Origin: Phragmites australis
Lineage: Eukaryota; Streptophyta; Magnoliopsida; Poales; Poaceae
NCBI RefSeq assembly: GCF_958298935.1
Contig: NC_084933.1
Coordinates: 31,024,334 to 31,088,333, forward strand
DNA: 64,000 nucleotides
Direction of reading: 5' to 3'
The translations under genes were made by a program, and so were the position numbers. The notes beneath the pieces were generated by a model that saw only the letters and a list, made by a program, of their open reading frames with translations, was not told the origin of the DNA and searched no databases. The first letter of the stretch is position 1. Each line of letters opens with the position of its first letter. Positions 58,927 through 64,000 of this stretch are shown one piece after another.

Positions 58927-61900
58927 TGTCACACCCGGTTTTAAAGGAAACAACCAGATGTATTCCACATGTATACCAGGATCAAGTTTTACATACATGC
59001 AGCGACATCATTAGTGATAACATAAACTGTGTCTTAAATAACGTAAACAATCCTTACAAAAGGACCCGAAGGTCTGAAAGAAAATACTAATAAATCTTCA
59101 AATGGCAGCGGAACACCCATCCATCCACAAGCGTTGTCCGGGGGAAACACCAGCCTAGGACATGGTCTTCAATCAACGCCTTCTTCCTTCTAGAAATCAG
59201 CGTCCTCGCCCGGGACTTCCTCGAAGACTTCACCTTCTGAGCAGCATCCGAGGGTAGGGAAAAGGCAAGCGTGAGTACATAAAGTACTCAGCAAGTGGAG
59301 GAAAAATATGACATGCAGGCTATTGACAAGGAAAAGTCAACTTGGGGATTACTGCGACTATGCTCAGCTAAACCAGACTCAAACAACCTAGCAATCCTAT
59401 TTACTAGATTTTTATTCCAACAATTTAAGAACACAACTCATCGGATTCCATCCGACTACCAGACTCACCAGATATCTCATATCCGGCTACCGCCTCATCG
59501 GGAGAACCACCACCCGACTACCCAAAACCAACCCCTAAAGCTCCCATCTAATCCTGAAGAAGTCCAAGCCGCTCTTGACCGTGAGCACGGCTGATCGATC
59601 AGTTATTTACTCTGCAGAGTTTGCACACTTTACCCACGAGTCGTGATTCCCTTTTTGCCTTACACTTCCGGGGTGTATGGCCGGGGTCTCACTACAAGGC
59701 TGTTACAAAGTATCTCCACATCTATAAGCACCCATTGAGGTTTCACCGCTAACAGGGATCCCATCCTCTGCAGAGGCCCCCTCTTGTGCCACTGAACCAA
59801 CCAATGGTGCGTATAGAATGCGAAGAACACTAATTACTTAGCCATGCCGTACCCATATAGGCCTCATGGTTGTGCTGTTTTGCCAGGTTACAGGCTCCAA
59901 GAACCGGTCCTTAGGATCCCACACAGAAACATACACAAACCCTGCTGTGTAGCTCCACCACATACTAGCCATCCAGTTGGGATCCCTAAATTCAAGTTAC
60001 TACAAGATTATCAATTCTCCCAAGTACTTGTTCCTTAGTTATTAATCAAAGTTCATAATAATTCTAATCCATGACTGCACTAGCATGACTACCCTTTTAC
60101 AGGACCCAAAAACCCCAAAAGAGGCTACAAGGAAAGGCCATACAAATTCTAGTAAACCCTATTCATGGGATTCAAAATTAGACAAGCATGCAACTAAGAA
60201 AAAGTAAACTATAATGATCTATGGTTAAATCAAGGTGATCAAGGACACTTGCCTTCGTAAGTTGGCTGCTCAGAATCTTCGAAAACTTGATCTTGAATGC
60301 TGGCACTCTGCTCTCCTCCTAAAGCCGAAGCACACACCGGAAAGAAATAACAAAACGGCTAAATACAACACACTAAACAGGAGAAACTAATTCTAAAAAG
60401 GCTAAGAACAGAAAGTACACGCTGCTACGATCTCGGGAGCGCGAAAATCACCTAAATCGGAGGTCGTATGGAAAAGTTACACTAATTCTACTCTACAGGG
60501 GCTTTTCTGAAAGTTTGCAGGGACTAAATTGTAAAATAGATAGTTCTAGGGGCTTAAGTGCAAAGTTCAGGGACCTAAACATAATTACCCTAAAATCCAG
60601 GGGCCTAATTGCAATTATCCAGAACTATCTAAGGGCCTATATGCAAAAATAGTGAAGCCTAGGGGTTTCCTTGCAAATCTCCCTATTTTCCGAGAATAGG
60701 AGTAATTCTTTTCATACTGAAAATCCTGATTAATGCGTAATGCTGACGTCACAGGCTGATTGGGCTGCTGACTGGGCATCCAATGCTGACTGGGCTCTGC
60801 CACGTAGGACAGGGACATCCACGTGGCGCACTGACGTGTCTCGACTGCTGACTGGGTTTAAGAGGGACACGTGGCGCAATCTGGACGGCTAGCGAAGGGG
60901 TATCTTGCGATCTAATCGGGAGCGTTCAACAAAGATCCGACGGCTGAGGTTGCTTGGGGGGGGGGGGAACAGGCCGGCGGCGATCGGAACACGGCGGCGC
61001 CGCCTCGGATCTCGCCGGAGGATCGTCGGAGACAGGCGATCTAACGCTACCGGCCGCCAAACTCTTCGGGAAAAGGCGCAACCGAACGGGGAGGGCACGG
61101 GGAAGCTCACCGGGGGCTTGTCGACGGCCGGGGAGGTCTTGATGGCGGTGGGCGACGACAATGGTGGGCGGCGGCGCTCGGAAGTCGACGGGGACCCGGC
61201 TGCGACGGCGGAGAGGCGAAATCGGCGGGCGCAGGAGCTTCCTGGGTAGCATGCGGTGCCGGAGAAAAGGTTAGTTGGCCGCGGGAAGCTTCGGGCGCTG
61301 CTAGCGACGGCGAGGGGCGGCGATGCTTACCGGCGAGCGGAGAGGACTCGGATTCGGCGCGGCAGCTTCGGAGTTCAGTTTGGATACGGCGCGGGCGCGG
61401 CGGGGACGATGGAGCTGACGGGCGGGCCCCTCTGGCAGCGACGCGCGCGCGGGGTGGGCTGGGCCGGAAGCAGACGGCGCTGGGCTGGGCCGCGGCGAGA
61501 AAAATGGGCATCACAGTAATCCATGGAGGCGCTGGAGTTTCTTTACGAGGAGAGGCTATCCATCCTCATGAACCAAACAAACTTTGTAGTCTGTTACATT
61601 GTTACCACTTCTAGCGGCTTCAGTACCATTTACGTTTGCTTTTTCCAACCGAACACCAACTAAAAACAAGCACTAAACAAAGTTAACATAACAAACGAAG
61701 GCTAAGACTAACCAGGACACGATTTTAGAAAGATTTGGGCGCAATCCAAATCGGAACAACAACGCGAAAACTACAGCTAAACGAAATTTAAAAGTCTAAA
61801 AATGACGAAAACTATTTTTATAGAATTAAACCTAATTTTAAAAGACCTAAAACTGATTATTTCCAGAATTATTTTATAGCATAAAGCTGATTAAAATAAT

Positions 61901-63155
61901 TTTATAGGATTTATTTGCATTTTTACAAATTAAAACTAATTTTATATACAACAAAACATATTAAAAACATTTATTTTATCAAATAAAATATATTAAAGCA
62001 TTATAATAATTAATCTATATTTTATAAATCATTTTCCAAAATAAAGCATTTATTCTAACATTTTTGAAATAATTTTAACACTAGAAAAATACTAAATAAC
62101 ATTTACATAAATAAAAATAGAGCTAAAAACATTTCTAAAACATTTTCTATTTTTTTGAATTTTTTCAAAAAAAACCTATTTTTGAATTATTCTATTTAGC
62201 GAATTATTCTTCTAAAGAAAATTCTATTTAGTGCTAACTAGACCACTACGTGGGACAAAAATGTCGACGTAGCTCGCTGACGTGGCTATGCTGACTTGGC
62301 GAAGTCTATTTAAATCACACGCGTTGATATGAGAATGAACAGACGAGATATATTCATCACGAAAGGGTATTGCGAATCTAATCTAAGCTGTATAATCGAG
62401 AGATCTACTCATTGGACAGTTGAAGGTGACTCTACCATGGATCCGGTGAGAGAGGACGGCGACAGGTCGTGCACGGTGGAGAACGGTCAGAGAAGAGTGG
62501 AGATGTCACTGTAGTGGTCGAATGACGATGGCTAACAGTGAAGCGCGATGAGATGTCGACGGTGAACTCGTTTGACGGGTCATGGGTTGTTAAGGGAAAC
62601 CGGGATGGCTTGGTGGCACTTGAGCTTCAACGGTGAGCTTCCGTGTCCTTTGGAGCTCGATTGTGACGGCAGAACTCGAATGCGAGCGGTTGTGGATGTC
62701 GAGGTGTGGTCGATGAACACGAGTGAATGCTCGGACGATGTCGGGAAGGGTTGGTGCAACACGACGATGGTGAGGGTGGCTCAGTGGAGTTTGATGGCTG
62801 CGTGAAGGTGCTCTGGTGGCAAAAGGAGACTTGGATGGGGGGGGGGTTGATTTGGGCTTTATAGAGGGGAAAGGCGGATTGAATTGGCCGATTAGGGTCT
62901 CAATGCGACGGCAAAAAAATAGACTTTGGTTTCCTTTCATCCGTGCGGTTTGTTCACGAATTGATCTTTCTTGGTGGCGGTGCATCGGTTACCAAGCGAA
63001 TGTGGCCTCCTTCCTTTACTCGAGCGCGGAATCAAGGAATTGAATCAAAAAGGAAAAGAAAAGAGGAGATCGGGTGGAGAGGAAGGAGATGAAAAGTGGG
63101 ACCCATATGACAAAGAGATGAAGAGATTAGAGGGAGGAAGAAAACGAACGTGACA
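58927..63155 (-). mobile_element. Long Gypsy-type LTR (about 4.2 kb), no internal genes seen
   Basis: Starts tgtcacacccggttttaaag and ends aacgtgaca, so the ends are TGTCAC...GTGACA. The left start resembles the reverse complement of RIRE-like Gypsy LTR ends (...CCGGGTGTGACA), which puts the LTR on the minus strand. Internal sentences such as aggggcttaagtgcaaagtt and aggggcctaattgcaattat are typical of these grass LTRs. The middle (60900-61510) is very GC-rich with a run of at least ten G near 60957. No gag, protease, RT or integrase was recognised, so this is probably a solo LTR. The five bases on either side (gtaat and ctttc) do not match. Confidence 0.7.
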
Positions 63156-63597
63156 CTTTCATAAATGTCACATATGCAATGTGACATATTTTCTTAAGCA
63201 TTAGTCACGTTTTTTATCCATTATTATTAAATTCATATATATCTAATGAAAGAACGCACAAATCTCCGTGCAAATCAAGTGTCATAAAACATCAACTAGG
63301 AGTAAGAAGAAAAATCGGACAATGCATTAATAGTAAATTCGGTTTATTACTATGCAAAGAAATTCACAGCAACTGAAAATTTTAAATGCATAGTAGCTTA
63401 TTACACTCAACTAATGGAGACACTTGCCGAAAAAGAATGGATTTACAGCAGTAATCTTGCACATCTCTACGACTCTACCACCTGCTGAGCTCCGCTAATG
63501 GATTCACAGAAATGGAGATGTGACCTTATTGGTAGCTGATTCACTGTACACGCGTGGCTCAGGGCAGTTTTACGCTAAAGCTAGGCAAAAAAATCCT
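63156..63597. other. 3' flank of the LEA_2 gene, no supported gene
   Basis: AT-rich; a short palindrome (atgtcaca...tgtgacat) lies at 63167-63189 next to the LTR end. Otherwise nothing. Confidence 0.3.
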
Positions 63598-64000
63598 CTA
63601 GATTTTGAGCTTAAAGCTGCAGTTGTTGGAGCGGATGCGAAGCTGCGTGCGTGCCTGGAGGCTGTCCACCACCAGGTTGCAGTTCGCCTTCCCCGTCATC
63701 TTCCATAGCTTGATGGCACCGAACTTTATGCGGATCGGCACACGGGCGCGCACCGTCAGCGGCACGAAGCCGGCCTGCTGCTGCTGCATCAGCTGCTTCG
63801 CGACGGCGCTGTCCAGCCGCGTCTCCCCCGCGAGCGAGATGCGTGGGTGCACCGTGGTTCGGTGTCCCTGGTACAGCGTCGGGAACGCGCCGCGGCACAG
63901 CTCCGTGCCGTTGAACGACGCCGTGACCTCGCCGCCGTCGTAGTAGATGCCGATGCGCCTGTTGGGGTTGTCGGCCGTCACGTCCACGTCGAAGGCGTCG
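63598..64000 (-). CDS. NDR1/HIN1-like (NHL) protein, LEA_2 domain, C-terminal part, runs off right edge
   Basis: Seen: an open frame enters from base 64000 and ends at a stop at 63598, about 133 residues. It reads DAFDVDVTADNPNRRIGIYY, then DGGEVTASFNGTELCRGAFP, TLYQGHRTTV, VRARVPIRIKFGAIKLWKMT, and ends in CNLVVDSL...NNCSFKLKI. Known: this is the beta-sandwich LEA_2 domain of plant NHL proteins, membrane-anchored proteins related to NDR1 and linked to pathogen response and plasma membrane-wall contacts. The N-terminal cytosolic part and the membrane anchor lie beyond the window, so the subgroup cannot be named. The C-terminal Cys-x-basic ending is typical. No damage is visible in the part present. 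Confidence 0.85.
   Translation of the reverse strand, partial: DAFDVDVTADNPNRRIGIYYDGGEVTASFNGTELCRGAFPTLYQGHRTTVHPRISLAGETRLDSAVAKQLMQQQQAGFVPLTVRARVPIRIKFGAIKLWKMTGKANCNLVVDSLQARTQLRIRSNNCSFKLKI

Noticed and set aside
60889..61519. Several GC-rich frames of 90-135 codons
   Set aside because: They lie inside the long Gypsy-type LTR, have Arg/Pro/Gly-rich products and no retroelement protein domain.

Overview
The window looks like nuclear DNA from a grass (Poaceae), most likely panicoid. Several genes have the strong 5' GC gradient typical of grasses. Introns are short to medium GT-AG introns. The proteins that can be read resemble rice and other grass homologues. Between the genes lie MITEs, CACTA-type ends, a long Gypsy-type LTR and AT-rich filler. 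Nothing in it is bacterial or organellar.

Layout. At 1-755 (minus) is the N-terminal part of a PLS-type PPR gene that leaves the left edge. At 2470-3354 (minus) is a broken second PPR gene. Around 5441-5784 (minus) two exon-like segments splice in frame but carry one in-frame TAG. The gene at 8019-12038 (plus) is an intact 11-exon mitochondrial dihydroorotate dehydrogenase (de novo pyrimidine synthesis). From about 12 to 26.7 kb the window is transposon-rich. It holds two copies of an AT-rich composite repeat whose minisatellite cassette lies in opposite orientations, two copies of one hAT-like MITE, a Stowaway MITE, a CACTA remnant and a long AT microsatellite. The gene at 26921-27733 (plus) is single-exon and encodes a DUF4408/DUF761 protein.

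The 32.6-41.5 kb stretch holds two minus-strand transcription-factor genes: a 9-exon B3-domain gene of the ABI3/FUS3/LEC2 (AFL) group, LFL1-like, and a 2-exon SRM1-like MYB with the SHAQKYF motif. Diverging from the MYB gene is a PRMT6-type protein arginine methyltransferase copy (42717-48454, plus). It is a pseudogene with three frameshifts, two stops (one exactly at a catalytic glutamate codon) and a lost splice donor. A single-exon A1-type aspartic protease gene follows at 49609-51015 (minus). Next come a small CACTA-like element (52448-53530) and a secreted LRR-only protein (56558-58096, plus). A 4.2-kb Gypsy-type LTR without visible internal genes spans 58927-63155. The right edge cuts an NDR1/HIN1-like (LEA_2) gene at 63598-64000 (minus).

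The genes do not form a shared pathway; this is an ordinary mosaic of independent plant genes. The most unusual structures are the inverted-cassette composite repeat (15.7-19.8 kb), the palindromic array inside the PRMT6 pseudogene, the telobox cluster in the introns of the B3 gene, and the cryptic minus-strand gene near 5.6 kb. All splice models were made by eye from reading frames and GT-AG sites.
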